A program made the translations under genes and the position numbers. 64,000 nucleotides of DNA from Apostichopus japonicus (taxonomy: Eukaryota; Echinodermata; Holothuroidea; Aspidochirotida; Stichopodidae), in assembly GCF_037975245.1 (NCBI RefSeq), contig NC_092578.1:19381321-19445320 (forward strand), written 5' to 3'. The first letter of the stretch is position 1. Every line of letters starts with the position of its first letter. The notes beneath the pieces are model-generated. The model saw nothing but the letters and a program-made list of their open reading frames with translations. It searched no databases and was not told where the DNA came from. Shown here one piece after another: positions 1 to 13,154 of this stretch.

Positions 1-2755
1 TCTTATCGCCAAGTTGCCAACGGTTGCTGCCACCATTTATCGCAACCTCTACAGAGAAGGCAGTAGCGTCTGTCCCATAAACACTGACCTTGATTGGTCT
101 GCCAACTTCTCCGCTATGCTCGGCTACGATGACAAAGATTTTGTAGACCTGTTAAGACTTTACCTCTTTCTTCATAGGTGAGTTAGTTATTTTAGATTTA
201 CATCACTCCTGGTAAAGGGGAGGAGGGGGGGGGGAACTGTGAGAGTAATGAGTAACTTAGTTACTAGTGAGATGTGGTGGTATAAATATAAATTTTAAAC
301 TCCTCTTTCCAATCAATGTCTCTCTTTCAGTGACCACGAGGGCGGTAATGTGAGTGCTCACGCAACGCATCTCATCGGTAGTGCTCTTTCGGATCCATAC
401 CTTAGTTTTGCAGGCGGTATGAACGGTCTCGCAGGACCCCTCCATGGATTAGCCAATCAGGTAAGGCTTAGGATTCCTTTGTCTACTGACCTGGAATTAA
501 ATGGAATTGTGGGCTATGGGTACACCTCATCCTTGTAAAAGGTTGAATTCATGTGGTCTTTTAATTTGCATACCACTTAAAGGAATAAATGCATGAAGCC
601 AATAGATTTGGACACATTGTTATTAAAAATTGTGGTAAAGCTATTTTTATTGCAGGAAGGGTGGGGGGGGGGGTTGGGGATTAAGTTACTCGGCTTTGAG
701 TCACACATTGGGAAGCATATGCATACTGATTCAGTATTTCAATGACAGAAATTATTCTAAAATAACATAAATTTCAGCGGAGACATTCAAAAATGAAATT
801 CATCTCACAAAGGAAAGTGAGTCACAGCCAGTGTTTTTGTTACTTTATATTTTTTACCAAATAATGCAGAAGAAAGTTTCTTTACTTCCTGTTTTTTATC
901 CCCACTTTTAAGGGGGTGGTGTTGGAGTTTACTGTGGGGGGGGGGGTGAAGGCGGTGGCTTGATGGTAGGAGGCTATAAGTTTTCTTAAAGTTATTTAAT
1001 TTTACTATGATTCTGTTTCTTTCCTTTGTTCTTATGTAGGAAGTGTTAGTCTGGATTAGCAAGCTCAGGGAGACCCTCGGTGGGGATGTCTCTGATGACC
1101 AACTAAAGGAATTCATTTGGAACACATTACAATCTGGCCAGGTAAGTGCCGGTGTGGACCTCATTAGGTCTCATGAATATGCAGTCTACCATACTTTCAC
1201 AGCCTGCTTCATAGGTTAGGATCTGTTCATACTGTAAGAATGTGTGCTTAGAAACATGATTTGGGAGGACAGTTAAGAGTGGTATCAGCATAATGTCCCA
1301 ACTGGCTGATTGGGTAGCTAAAGGGGGCTCAATCTCCATCTTCAGCCCCTATTCACTCTGTGGGCGCAGCAGCAAGACTGTGCCTGAAGGAAACACTTTT
1401 TCTACAAACCCCTGAATTATAAACTCAATGAAATCTTTATTACCCATGTACTCGCACCGTGAAAGACTTTAGAACTGCCTATATGCTGATGCACTGGTAT
1501 TCCTGTATGCCATGGTGTATTTTTGCCCAATATCATTCTCGCTGGCTGGAAAGATTGGTGGGGCAAATTGACATTAAAGCATTGCAAATGCTTTGGAAAT
1601 GCCATTGGCAGTTTTGTGACAGTTTGTAAATTCTGCTGCTGCTATGACATTACCAGTAGTAATACTTCTACAATACTTTCCTTTTTCCAGGTCGTACCAG
1701 GATTCGGTCATGCCGTTCTACGTAAGACAGATCCACGATATGTGGCGCAGCGAGAGTTTGCACTCAAGCACATGCCCGAGGACCCTCTATTCAAGCTAAC
1801 CAGCCAATTGTACAAGGTGGTTCCCGATATCCTCCTAAAGCAAGGCAAGGCCAAGAACCCATGGCCAAATGTTGATGCTCACAGCGGTGTCATTCTGTGG
1901 GTAAGTAATGCCTCCTGCTTTTCACCATGACAGCGTTTTCAAAATGAGATGAAAAGTTGATGGAATATCTACTCGGGTGAAGCGTTTACCACATATGTCG
2001 TTGTTAAGCATTTTGGAAACTAAGTTACAGTGTAATAAATAAAGGCTGTAGGAGCTGCAGCAAGGCTCCATTGATAGTCAGCAACAGAAATAGTTACTGT
2101 AGGTCAGCAGTGCCTTATGTGTTACACACTGGTACAAGAGGTAAACATATCCTTTGTATCCAGGACGGGTGTGAATGGCTGACTTTCGATACATTGCCTC
2201 ACTAGTCTGAAGTGGATTCCTCATTTTTGCCAGGAAACTCTCGGACCTGATAAATTATGTTTCTCCCCTAGTGTTGACCTCTCGGATTTAGTAACCCGCA
2301 TCGTGCATTTTAAGGAAGGGATGGCATTTTTAGGGTCCACTCTTGGTTTTAGTGGTTCTATGTTTCAAGGATGATAGTCAAAAACATGGAAATAGGAGCC
2401 TGTTATCAGAAATCAGGAATGTCTGGCCACCTTATTGTATATGAACATTATCCTTTAATTTTCTTTTGTTAATCTTATGTACAACATAACAAGAGTACAA
2501 CAATATTCTCTTACAATGTTTTCATCGATTTCTTTTCATTCTGCTCGGTAGTTGTTGATTTATCCCATTTGTTTTATTTTCTTCTCACAGCATTACGGTC
2601 TAACGGAAATGAATTACTACACAGTAATGTTCGGTGTGTCTAGAGCCTTGGGAACAATGGCGTCACTTATCTGGGATAGAGCCCTAGGGTTCCCCTTGGA
2701 GAGACCAAAGTCGATGAGCACAGAGGGCCTTAAAAAGCTTGTCGGTGCCTCCTAA
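1..2755 (+). CDS. CS: Citrate synthase, mitochondrial (3' part, five exons)
   Basis: Citrate synthase condenses acetyl-CoA and oxaloacetate in the mitochondrial matrix, the entry step of the TCA cycle. Exons read as 1-177 (open at the window edge), 331-460, 1040-1141, 1691-1900 and 2591-2755 (stop TAA 2753-2755), all with GT/AG borders and consistent phase. They encode the C-terminal 260 or so residues of a protein usually about 465 long. All three catalytic residues of the family are visible: the His in NVSAHATHL, the His in [15 protein letters not shown], and the Asp in [11 protein letters not shown]. Other family blocks are [16 protein letters not shown] and [16 protein letters not shown]. 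The protein ends LKKLVGAS, without a peroxisomal SKL-type tail. The 5' exons, including the transit peptide, lie left of the window. Identity is very sure. Confidence 0.97.
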
Positions 2756-3666
2756 GAGTGCACAATGCAATGTCAAAAAGTCATCAGAGGATTTAATCTT
2801 TAATAGAACTGTAATTGGTATTTCCTTAAAACTTAACAAAAGTTTGATGTGTTTTCTAGAATAACTTTGTGGAACAATTAAATTACCAACATGATACTTA
2901 TTTATGACAAAGCTTGTCTATACCCTCCTCTTTTCTACAGTTCTGATGGAGAGAAAAGTTGGGACAGTGTATTTGTTTTAATCCCTGTGCGGTTCAGATA
3001 TTGGTGGTTGTCATGGACGTATATATTTTTTTCCTTATTATCATGATACAAATTGGAGTATGGTACTTAGATTGGAACAAATGGAGGATTTCAATTTGAC
3101 AAATGTTTCTTGGCTACCTCATTCAAAAGTTAGCTAAGTTGCGAACAAAAGTGATGCGTTTTGACAATATGCCCCCCTCCCCCCTGCGAAGGTTGTTCAA
3201 CTTCTTCAAGAGTTATTGCAGTGGGGTGAGGATGGCTGTCGCCAGAGAGGGGATGGAACAGATTTCATTAGACACATTGTCTCTTGATTTTTTCTCACCT
3301 CCCCCACCCCCTCCCCCACCCCCTTGCCTGGTAATACCTGAAGGATCAACTTCCTACAAACAGAGAGGTTCAGCAATGTTTCTTTATAGACTTAAAATGT
3401 TAGTACAATATGAAGACAAAATAAGAGACCCCAGTTGACTGAATGAATATAAAAATGGAGTTTTGTCTTGGCAATGAATTTGATTTACCTGGTTTTGCAA
3501 CTAGGTTTCTTCTATAAACAGAATGGATTGACATGCATTTACCAATGTTGTGTAGTGTTTAGTTGGGATATAATGTGAACTCTATGTAATAGAGTAGAAG
3601 ATGGGTCTCAGTGGCTTCTGTTCATCATCATCACTCACATATCATGTGCATAAACCACCAAGTATT

Positions 3667-3672
3667 AATAAA
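3667..3672 (+). terminator. Candidate poly(A) signal of CS
   Basis: AATAAA lies about 910 bases after the CS stop codon. I saw no other clear AATAAA between the stop and this site, but the 3' end was not proven. Confidence 0.35.
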
Positions 3673-5439
3673 GGCACATAATATTATTTCACAGGGTTGT
3701 TATACATACAACATTTGTAGGTTGGTTAATGGATATCACAGTTATATTTAGTGTAGTTTAAGCAGGGACAACTTTATAATGTAGATGTAAGATTGTGTTG
3801 TTTTTTGCAAAAAAGCCCTCAAGATCTGGGATGTTGAAATTTATATCATAGTCAGGGAGTAATATATTTTATGTATAAAATAGAAATGTATGAAACTGTT
3901 CTGCTGGACAATATTTCAAGTTTTGGTGGATGAATAATTATGCAACATTTGAAGACAGGATGCCAAGTAAGATTAATTCTTGGTGGTGATTGCATGATAC
4001 TATAAGGGATGAAGGGGGGGGTGAAGGGGGTGGATGAGCAGAGGGTGTAGGATGGTAAGAGACAGTGGATGTATTCGTCTTATGCATGTAATGCTATAAT
4101 GATTACTCTCATAAACATGAAAGCAATTACACATCTTAATCTCCGGAAAATGTGCTCTGTAACTTGCATTATGCCTCGGGTAATAATAATAGGACCACCC
4201 CTAAGAGGTGATCACTTATTGAGCTGCATAATAATTGGTGCTACCACCCTCAAATGTGCCTAAATACTTATCATCGGTAATGGTACCAACTCTGCAACGG
4301 AATTGCAAGGACTACCTTCAAATTATTTTCCTTAAAGGGAAACTTAGTTGCCTAAATGAACCATTCCTAGATTCTAGGATTAATGTGGAGAGTGTATTCC
4401 TCTAGGAATGGTTTCCTAAAACCTTGGAACAATTTGTAGTGTGCTGAAAATTAGGGCCAGTAGCAATAAATAGAAATCATACTGCCTTGTAAAAGGCATT
4501 AAAGAATCGTGCACAAAGAAACGTCTCATGCCAGTATCTGACCTAGTTTCGAATGAGGTGTAACATAAGTGTTAGACACCACCATCGATCCCAGAAAATA
4601 CACACACACAGCTTGCTACCGTCAGTCATAAGACACTAGTGCACAGTCAATACATGCAGCTAGGGTCGATACCCACAACACAGTGTGCATAGCAGCGTGG
4701 ACATCTCAGGTCTAGATAAAAGATAACAAGGTATCACGTTTCATTACTGTCTGCATTTTGTAGCGACACAAAAAATACTTCACTTGCAAGATGACGGTTT
4801 CAGATGGCGGTTTGGGGCGAGTCTTCAATGCCTTTAAGCTTTGTGAAAGTTGATTGGTTGTGCGGTTAGTACCTTTTATGCACTACAGAATAATTCCAGA
4901 TGGTAATGGATGGCAGGGACCAAAAGATAGAGGTCCTAGAGAACAGTTAAAGGATGTTACAAATGTTCACAAAACAGCCAGCCTTTGGTCAAAAAGGTGG
5001 TATTGTTTCTGTGACATGAATTATGGCTTGTATTCCTCACATGAAAAGACATTTACAGTGGAATAAATCTACTGATGATGAGAAGAAAGTGTTATCAGTT
5101 CTTTGTTTTGCTGTCTCTCTCTGTTCGCAACAAACTAACCTTGCTCCCCTCCCCCCCCCATCAATTTGATATTCTAACATTTGTAGGACAACAAAATGTC
5201 TTTGACTTTCTCAACAGAAAGAGTTAAAATTGGACAAGTATATAAGACTGGAGAGGACAGATACAAGACATCTATAGCATTGCCTATTTGCCTTGGAATT
5301 TGCTTTCCCTGTAACAACATTCTGTTTCTCCAAGAAAGGAAAATGCCTAGATGAGGAACCTTCATTAGTCAGTTCTACCCAAAAATAAGCAAAAAGGGCA
5401 GTTAAGGTATAGAAATTTATTAAAGAGGCAATAGTTTTT

Positions 5440-6060
5440 AGCTCATACCAGCATGCTGGTGTGAGCTGTTGTTACAGTGCAGCGTCTATCACTCTAACAC
5501 TCTATCCGTCAACAATTGGTAAAACCGCGCCCACTCGCAGTGTTTGATGGAATTTCATGAAACTTGGACACAAGGACCATTGGGTATAGGGCCATCAGAG
5601 ATGGTCCGAAATTTGGGGTCAAAGGTCACCTGTGGGCCGTAATGGGCCATTTTGTGGAAATACGCAAAATGCTTCTCCTACAGATTCCATGGTACAATGT
5701 TGAGGGTTTGTAACGATAGTACTATGGAAGTTTTACCTTCAGGGTGTTCATGAATTTGAGATCAAAGATCAACTAGGGGTCTTTAGTGGCCCGGGCCACG
5801 GCCCTATAATTTCAAATTGCTCCTGTTCGTACAGTGTATGGCCAGTTATAATGAAACTTGGTCACAATGATCCTTGGGATGAGAGTTACGAGGGGTGTTC
5901 GGAAAATTGAGGTCAAATGTTATTTAGGGGGTCATTCTTTGTAATATTTTCAAATATCTCAATCTCCTCAAGATTTTGATGGATCATATTCAAAGTTGAA
6001 CTGATGATTGTTGGATTGTGTATGAAAAAGGTGATGCCTAATAATTTTTGGTCAAAAGTT
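5440..6060. repeat. Palindrome-headed interspersed repeat with two related units
   Basis: The stretch opens with a 28-base palindrome at 5440-5467, whose arms (AGCTCATACCAGCA and TGCTGGTGTGAGCT) differ at one position around GCATGC. Two related units follow, starting near 5568 and 5851. Each has ATGAAACTTGG-CACAA-GA-CCTTGG and later GGTCAAA-GT. Repeats with such AGCTCA...TGAGCT hairpin heads are common in marine invertebrate genomes. The right border is approximate and no protein was recognised. Confidence 0.5.
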
Positions 6061-7980
6061 AATTAATCCCCATTGTTTAAAAAAATCTGAACCTTCACCT
6101 TTTGCCAAAGCTCCTTTAATTTGTCTCCCAGTCTCTGTTTACATTTGTGGTTAAGCTCTGCAGAGGCTGTTAGTGGAATTAAAGCAGGACTGGGAGTTGT
6201 TATTAACTGTTGAACTGTAAGCATAAGAGCCCTATAGCCAATCAGCACCTGCCGATTCTTAGAAGTCTTTGAGCCTGAGGTATGTAGGCAGCCAGCCAAA
6301 ATTTTGGCAAGGAGTGCTTCAGGTCTGCTCTGGTAGAGGGGAGAAAGTTTAACAGGGTAGGTCCAGGGAGTCAGTGGTATTGTTTGAGAGAGAGGGTAAA
6401 ATAGGATTTAAAGGGGGAAAGTAGGAATTACAGCCAGTGGTGTGGCCAGGGTTCTGCTAACGGAGGGGGGGGGGGGGTTATCCCTCATGGGCCCAAAATT
6501 GGTGGAATCTGAAAAATGGCCTGAAATTTGGTGCGCAATAAAGTTTTGTGGGCCCTACATCTTTAAGCTCGAAAAGGTATGAGCTTCTGCACCATTGGTG
6601 CTCTAGTTTTTGAAATGTAGTTTGTGAGAAGCAATTCATTTTCAATATACCAACACCTGTAGTAACATGCTAATTAATTTAAATTACGTATAATTTAGCA
6701 CACGCTTCATTGAACTGACAAGCCAGAGATCTTTTGAAGGCGACTCCTTTTTTGGAGAGGGATGGAAGGGGGGAGGGGTGAGGGTCTTGTGGTTTTACCC
6801 GAGAAAACAAAACTTTAGATAGGAACAGACTGAGACATATTTAGGATATATATCGGGTCCACAATTAGGACTACATGAAAGCTTTCACTAAGTTTGTTTT
6901 GTGTGTGGGGAACAAACTCCCTCCTTGGATCTGCCTGACACTCCACCACTAACCAGTCATGCTCTTTTCCTTGAACAGCCAATATTTGGGAGGGGCACAG
7001 CTACTTAAGCTGTGTAGTATATATGGGATTTTCGATCCACACTTAATGCTTGGAGGAAGGCACAACACTTGATTATTGTATCAATACTGTAAAAAATACA
7101 CAACAGATCAAACATGTATCTTGTTTTTATTTATTGCCCTCAGGACTCTTGAAATTGAATTCCATAATTGCTTCCCCATCATCATCTTCCTCCTCCAGCT
7201 AACAATGGCAAGTTCATCCAATCTTCTGTTCAAATGACCGCAGCAACAAGATTTTGTCTCAACAGTATCAAGAGTAGAAGTGATATCTCAAGCATGCAGA
7301 ACAGGTGGTAGCTCGTTACTTGCTGTTAATGATCTTAATCAATTATTCTTCAAGAGGTGTAGATTTATCCACAGAGTATTCCACACTTTAATCTGATCCA
7401 GTTATTAAAGTCTAATGTTACTTAGTCCATAAAGAAACATTTCTTCACATCTTTGCCTCTTTACTTCACTTTATATTTGTTATTACCCATTAACTGATTT
7501 GTATTGAAGTCATTTTACTAATGCCTCTGAGAAACATGCTATCAAACTGAAGGATCCAGAGTACAAATGGATAAAAAAAAAAAAAAGCATTTTGATGAAA
7601 AACAAACATCCAAAGGTCATCACCCAAAGCAGTGTTGAATGTTTTCACACAAGAAATGTAGAAGTACCTAATTTTGCTCTTTAGAGAAACACAATCAAGA
7701 TATATACAGGTTAAGATGGATGAATGATGCCTGAAAGTATTATCAGTAACAAAACTAACTTCTCAATCCAATTTTACTTCTTTCCCTTTTGTCCATGCAA
7801 TTTTGGCATTTTGCCTCCAAAAGATATAAGGACCACAAGTATGGGCACTACTACGTACCTTAACTCTCTGAAGAAAATAAAAAAGTCTGAAATTTCATCA
7901 CCATTTGCCATTGTAGTGGTAAGTTGGTGTTTACTATAACAGCTCATCCATGTTGCCCTTTCCACTCGATGCAATACATT

Positions 7981-7986
7981 TTTATT
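7981..7986 (-). terminator. Candidate poly(A) signal of HSPE1
   Basis: TTTATT on the plus strand reads AATAAA on the minus strand, 265 bases beyond the HSPE1 stop. A second candidate pair lies at 7126-7135, which would give a much longer 3' UTR. Confidence 0.4.
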
Positions 7987-8250
7987 AAAGCTTTAATTAT
8001 ATACTTCCCAGTTGACAGCACATTGTTTTGTTACCTTATTTGATAATGAATGATACATGAAAATGAATATTCAGGGAAACATCCAAGTCACATGAGAGAG
8101 GCCATCTTAAAATATCTCACACGATCGATTGCTCTTCAAAGGCAGTTATTGTCACAAGTTGAAAACCTGAAAATAACTTTGAAAAGTTGACTATGCCATC
8201 TGTGAACTGCTTTAATGATTGATGCATACTCCCAACTATTGCTTTTGGTC

Positions 8251-10479
8251 TCATGAATCTTGTTCCCATTTGGCCAGGATATCTCCTTCCCTGAAGAGGT
8301 GGAATTCCTGAGAAAATTATAAAATACAAAAGGAAAAAAATGAGAAGGAAGGAAATATTGCTCCCCAGAAAATAATGGTGAGAAAAGTAATTGACTTTTG
8401 CAAGTTATGTTGGTACAATCTGAATCAGTTCAAGTTTGGATGCTCTCTTACAAAATAATTAAGCATTTACACACCATCAACCTGGCAAGGAAAATAGATG
8501 ACATTATGTGATAATGACCAAATGTGAACCTTAAAGGGACTAGAGTTTTTCACAACTGAAGGTTACCAGAAAAGGGTGAAATATAAGATAGCATTCAATA
8601 ATGGAACAGAACCCCAAACAGCATTGCAATTGTGGGGACCAGAGATCTCCTACTGTATGGATATTATTATCTCTGATACTACAATGTTCTGAGCTATAAT
8701 GTCTGTAACATTCATCTTATGAGTGGGCCAGCAGTATCAATAATTATCACTCACTTGCCCTCCTAAGGCAGTGGGAAGGGTGAGAGCTAACACCATATTT
8801 CATTGTTTACCACACATCCCACTAACAAATCACCTGTCTAGCATTCATCCCCATGTATTCTCTAGTGCACCTCCCCAACCCCCACCTCCCTCTCCCTACA
8901 ATCACCCTCTCACTCTACACAATATTAAGCTTTTCTGGAGAGAAGTTCTCTATTTTAATGGACATTAAAGACATAGAAAATGAACTCTAACAGAAAACAT
9001 TTATCAAGACTCTTTTCACCATTAATCTTCCTAATGTACATGTAATGAACAAAACGACAAGATTGACAAACCCTTACTTACATGTACAGAAAAGTAAACT
9101 GAAGCGAAAATAAATGTGTTTTCACCTCCACACAGGGTTAACTTACTTTGTCTTCAATTTCCACTTTGGTGCCGCCATACTCTGGAAGGAGGACCCTATC
9201 ACCTACACCCACTGTCATAGCTGTAAAGGTACCATCCTGAGTGCAAAAAAGCCAAGAATCAAAATCACCACAAATCAATTGCCATGCAGTCAAAACTAGA
9301 AATAGAACAAGTCAAATTTCCCAAACCCAAGGGGTGCCAATAACACATAAAGTTCATTTTGTAAATATATATTTAACTGAAGTGCATGTTTTGAATCTCT
9401 GCCATGAAACAGCTTTCTGCTTCAAATAGCTTTGAAATAGACAGTTTAGAACGCCAAAACATTTGTATGTTTTTAAAATACACTGCATGAACCTGCCTTT
9501 CTTTTTAAGAAAATCGCACTTAAACAAATTACTTAGCTTCTGACATGTCTCAAAATAATATATTTTGATGAATATTGTACAAGATTGAAGTTGTATACAA
9601 TTTTTCTTGTTTCTTTTGTCTTCACTGCACTGATTTTTAACAATGGAAGGGTTGTTCATCCAGAAGTATAATTACAACTCTAACCAAATGTGTGCAGTAA
9701 ACACTCTTCAAGACCAACAGATCTCATAGCAATTTACCTCCTTCCTGAGTCCAGAGCCAACAGCTACAACTGTGGCATCAAGGACTTTAGCTTGAGCTTT
9801 TTCTGGGATCAGCAAACCTCCTTTGGTTTTCAGCTCTGGTGTAAATCTTTCAACAAGGATTCTGTCAAATAGTGGTTTGAATCTTCTTAGTGCAGCAGCC
9901 TTTGTATAAGAAATGAAAAACAGAAAGAATAGGAAAAAAGATTTTGCACATGTCTGCAGATATAGTGGAACATAATATTACCTGTACAAAAGCCCCCACG
10001 TATCCAGGTACCCTCCACCAACTCTTGACACGTTCATCACATACATATATGCCTACATCACTTGTACTTGAAAGTTGTATAATCTGAACTAGCTCAGAAA
10101 GTCTACCCCATTCCCCTCCACTTAACCTCAGCTGCTCTGTAATATTACAACAGTTTGGCCCAGGCCTTTTCCTGCCTGAATTACAGGCTTGTAGTTGCAC
10201 GTTGGTCTATGCTAACTGTTCCTGTGCATTAGACGTAATTATAGTTTAAGGCATAGGCCTAGCCTGTAACTTTTTAGTGAGTCCTAACACTAACACAGTT
10301 AGGCCTGGTCAAGGCCTAATCATAGGTAACACCGACAACGCGTTAGACATTAAGTTCACTTAGCCTACTGCCTGTCGAGGTATGGTTAACATGAGAAAAA
10401 CATTAACGTAATTAAACTGGCATCATTTCTAGCATCCATTCGATATGTACCATTAGGAGATTAAGATAGAACTAACCAT
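8251..10479 (-). CDS. HSPE1: 10 kDa heat shock protein, mitochondrial (HSP10, GroES-type co-chaperonin)
   Basis: HSP10 forms the seven-subunit lid of the mitochondrial HSP60 folding chamber. Coding exons in transcript order are 10477-10479 (only the ATG, then donor GTTAGT), 9738-9899, 9147-9236 and 8251-8307 (stop TGA 8251-8253). They give 103 residues against about 102 in the family, with phase 0 at every junction. Landmarks are FKPLFDRILVER near residue 10, KTKGGLLIPEKAQAK (the mobile loop that binds HSP60) near 25-39, ATVVAVGSG, GDRVLLPEYGGTKV and the end LFREGDILAKW. Putting only the start codon in exon 1 is unusual, but frame and family length both require it. HSPD1 lies head-to-head 2.7 kb away and encodes the partner, so shared heat-shock control is likely (see 10533-10547). 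Confidence 0.95.
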
Positions 10480-10532
10480 TTTAAAGTACGATATTGAGAG
10501 CTGCAGTAGGTCTACGATGTCAGGCCTTCCAA

Positions 10533-10547
10533 ATTCGAGAAAGTTCG
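10533..10547. promoter_or_regulatory. Heat-shock element, three perfect alternating pentamers
   Basis: ATTCG-AGAAA-GTTCG fits the HSF1 consensus nTTCn-nGAAn-nTTCn with no mismatch. It lies 54 bases upstream of the HSPE1 ATG, close to the likely transcription start, inside the HSPE1/HSPD1 intergenic region. A weaker two-pentamer site, GGAAG-CTTCC, lies near 10795-10804. HSF control of HSP10/HSP60 is established in animals; use of this site is inferred. Confidence 0.65.
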
Positions 10548-13143
10548 CTGATCTAATACTAAAGCACACTTAGTGGCATGTTAGTGTGTTCGTATTTTCT
10601 ATGGCATCGACACCACACAATATGCATTACACAACTCAACACGGTGAACATGTGCAGATTGTTCAATTACGCATGCGTTTTACCAATTCCAGGGATCGCG
10701 TGAAAAATAATGTCCAACTTAGCTTAGTAGGTTGTGAAAGAGCAGCAAATCAGTATGTAGCACGTACTTATATGAGCAAATTAAGCCTGCATGTAGGAAG
10801 CTTCCAAAAAGTGTGGGGGGGGGGGGGGTGGCACAACACCAGAGGGGCACTTTCTCTTTCCACAACCACCACTCGTTATGCTATAAACCGATACACACCG
10901 GCCATATCACTTAATATATGTGTTAGTGCTATCAATACTGTTATGGTGCACGTCAATAATTCAAATAAATTATAATTAACAAAGGCTTAAGATATCCAAA
11001 AGGCAGTTCTTCATCAAAGGGGGCACATTTTATTTGCCAGTAGGGCACATTTGCTATTTTGGAAAAAAAGTGGGGGGGGGGGAGGGCACGTGCCCCCAGT
11101 GCCCTGGCTACTACCCCCTGTGCATGCATGTGCTATTTTGACTGATTATGTCAATATCGAGAAGCAGTCGCACACATTTTCGATATTTTCAAGTCACTTG
11201 TCACCCTTCAATTCCTCGAGCTGACAGTATGGCATTTGATGGACCCTTTATCCAATGTGAACTGGCCCATAATAGTCATATGATGTCAGTAAAAGTAATC
11301 TAAGAGAAACGGTGGCATATGCTGATCAGTGACTACTAATGAAAGGATCCACTCCCTGGGCTCGTACCGGGCTACCCGGTATCTTATAGTTTAGCGTGTT
11401 GATGTCATGTGTATAAGTTAAGGTGTTACATTATCAGCTCATGTTTTGCTTGTGTCAGCTATTTGAGATTTTCCTCTGAGCAATTTGCCCGTGCGATATG
11501 GCCTACAGTAGTGTAGTTTCGCTCAAGGACCATAAACCTGTAGGCTTTTGCTGCATCGGGGTAGATGGGAGAAGTTAACATATTCTTAATGAAGTTGACT
11601 TTTATTCGGGTCATAACAATATGGGAACCAGTGCATTCAACTACATAATCCTGGTGAACTTGACCGGAGTCTGGCGGGCCAAGTTGTCTTTAGTCACGCG
11701 AGAATCCAGGTGGTGTGTGATTATTCCATAAACTTGTTTTATCAATCCGCATACACATGAATCAGTGGGGAAATACGTGTCGTGAATAGATAAACCTTTA
11801 TTTTCGATTGAAAAATCAGCAGTATTTTGATGAATCAAGTTATTCATTTGTAGAAAAAGAAAAGAAGTAGAAAAAAGTTTATCGTTATCTGTCTTCCGAT
11901 TGTAGACAGTATTTCAATTGTTGACTTTTTGCCTTTGGCGATCCCTGACTAAAAGATCCTGATTTGCATATAGCAGACGACAAAGATTGCATAATTATTC
12001 TGGTAATTTCGTAGATACAAGCTTGTCGGTTGCGCAGCCCACGTGAGTCTCCTTGTAAACCAAACGGCATCAGAAGCAGGGAAAATCTTCTGATAATTTT
12101 GTCGAATTAACCGCAAAACATTGCATACTGGTAAGTGATTATGTAGTATAGATTTCAGAGGGATTAAATTGAAAATATGTGAATGGAAGAACATGGGTTC
12201 AGACCGGGTAGTTGATCGGCTTCGCCTTTACAATGCTCGTGCTAAATATATGGCCATGCATTACACAAGTTATTGATGGTGACTTGTAATTTGTATTCAG
12301 TGTTTAGTACAAGGCCTATGTTAGCCTAATATTTGTAAATAGAGCCTAACACTAAAAGTGGTAGGCTGTAGGCCAAAGGTGCTGCTTGTGATAATCCGTG
12401 TAACCTGGGCATTGCATTTGATATTTATAAACTGTCATTTATGAAGACTGTGTAAATGCAGTGAATACAATAGTGGAAATTTTAGGCCGAACTCAATAAT
12501 CATCATATACAAATTGCTAACTGGGCTAGGTCTAGGCAACATTTCAGGTACTTCCATTATTTGCCAAGTAGTGCTTATATTTAGAAAAGTATCACACTGG
12601 TACTGGTACTAGTAGGGCCTAGGCAATGTAAGACTAACCCTAGGTCCAAAAATTTTGAGCCCGTATTACAGCATGAATTTTCCTTTCAGGAACTTACAGC
12701 AAAAATGCCACATACTGAGTCCATCAATAGATCAACAGTCTTCAGACAGCCAATGTGTTTTTTGGCAGTAAAAGATTACAAAGTCATCAGACCTAAGTTT
12801 CTTAGTGTTTGAATAATTGCTTGCTAAAGTGCAGAATAACCGCACCTCTTGAATCTCACAAGTTATGACCGAAAGTCTCTATAAGAAGCAATGTATTTTC
12901 CTTCTCAAAAAACCCTGTGTGCGAGTTTCAGTGCAATTGCTCCCAATTGCTTAATCCATAATTCATTTTCTAATTTCTCTTCAGTATAGTCTACCCACAC
13001 ATAATGAATAGTCTTATTCATATTTACAAAGTAATCAGTGTGACAGGATAACAGGTATCTCATGTTTTAATATCCAAGTCACTGTTTATTTACCCACATA
13101 TAACATTATAGGCTATTGCTTTTGAAATTTTCCAAACTTACAG
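10548..13143. other. HSPE1-HSPD1 divergent intergenic region and HSPD1 5' leader
   Basis: This region separates two divergently transcribed partner genes. It contains a G-run repeat remnant (10814-10828), a second one with GGGCACGTGCCC near 11085, and an AGGCCTA-rich part around 12310-12640. Only the probable HSPD1 leader splice signals suggest transcription. No other gene was recognised; the open frame at 10586-10975 has no family features. Confidence 0.55.
12131..13143 (+). other. Probable 5' UTR intron of HSPD1
   Basis: A consensus donor (CTG then GTAAGTGATT at 12131) and an acceptor (AAACTTACAG ending 13143) bracket a 1013-base interval just before the HSPD1 ATG at 13155. This suggests an untranslated first exon ending at 12130, as in many HSP60 genes. 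An in-frame ATG at 13116 lies upstream of this acceptor and would be removed by the splice, which favours the 13155 start. Confidence 0.5.
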
Positions 13144-13154
13144 GTACTAGCATC

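Larger units (their letters stand above)
2756..8250. other. CS 3' UTR, intergenic DNA and HSPE1 3' flank
   Basis: No coding region could be supported. The stretch holds the CS 3' UTR, short G- and C-runs (about 3301-3324, 4014-4032, 6464-6478), the palindrome-headed repeat at 5440-6060, and the HSPE1 3' UTR at the right end. Short open frames here have no recognisable domains. The one at 3103-3438 is carried by a poly-proline-like run of CCC/CCT bases. Confidence 0.6.

Noticed and set aside
3103-3438. 111-codon frame with a proline run
   Set aside because: The proline run is a low-complexity C/T tract in the CS 3' flank. Codon use and homology give no support.
6063-6299. 78-codon minus-strand frame in the intergenic region
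   Set aside because: No recognised family. It borders the dispersed repeat and is probably chance or decayed repeat sequence.
13116-13154. Upstream in-frame Met of HSPD1 as the true start
   Set aside because: It lies before a good acceptor (TTACAG at 13143), and the shorter form matches known HSP60 transit peptides.
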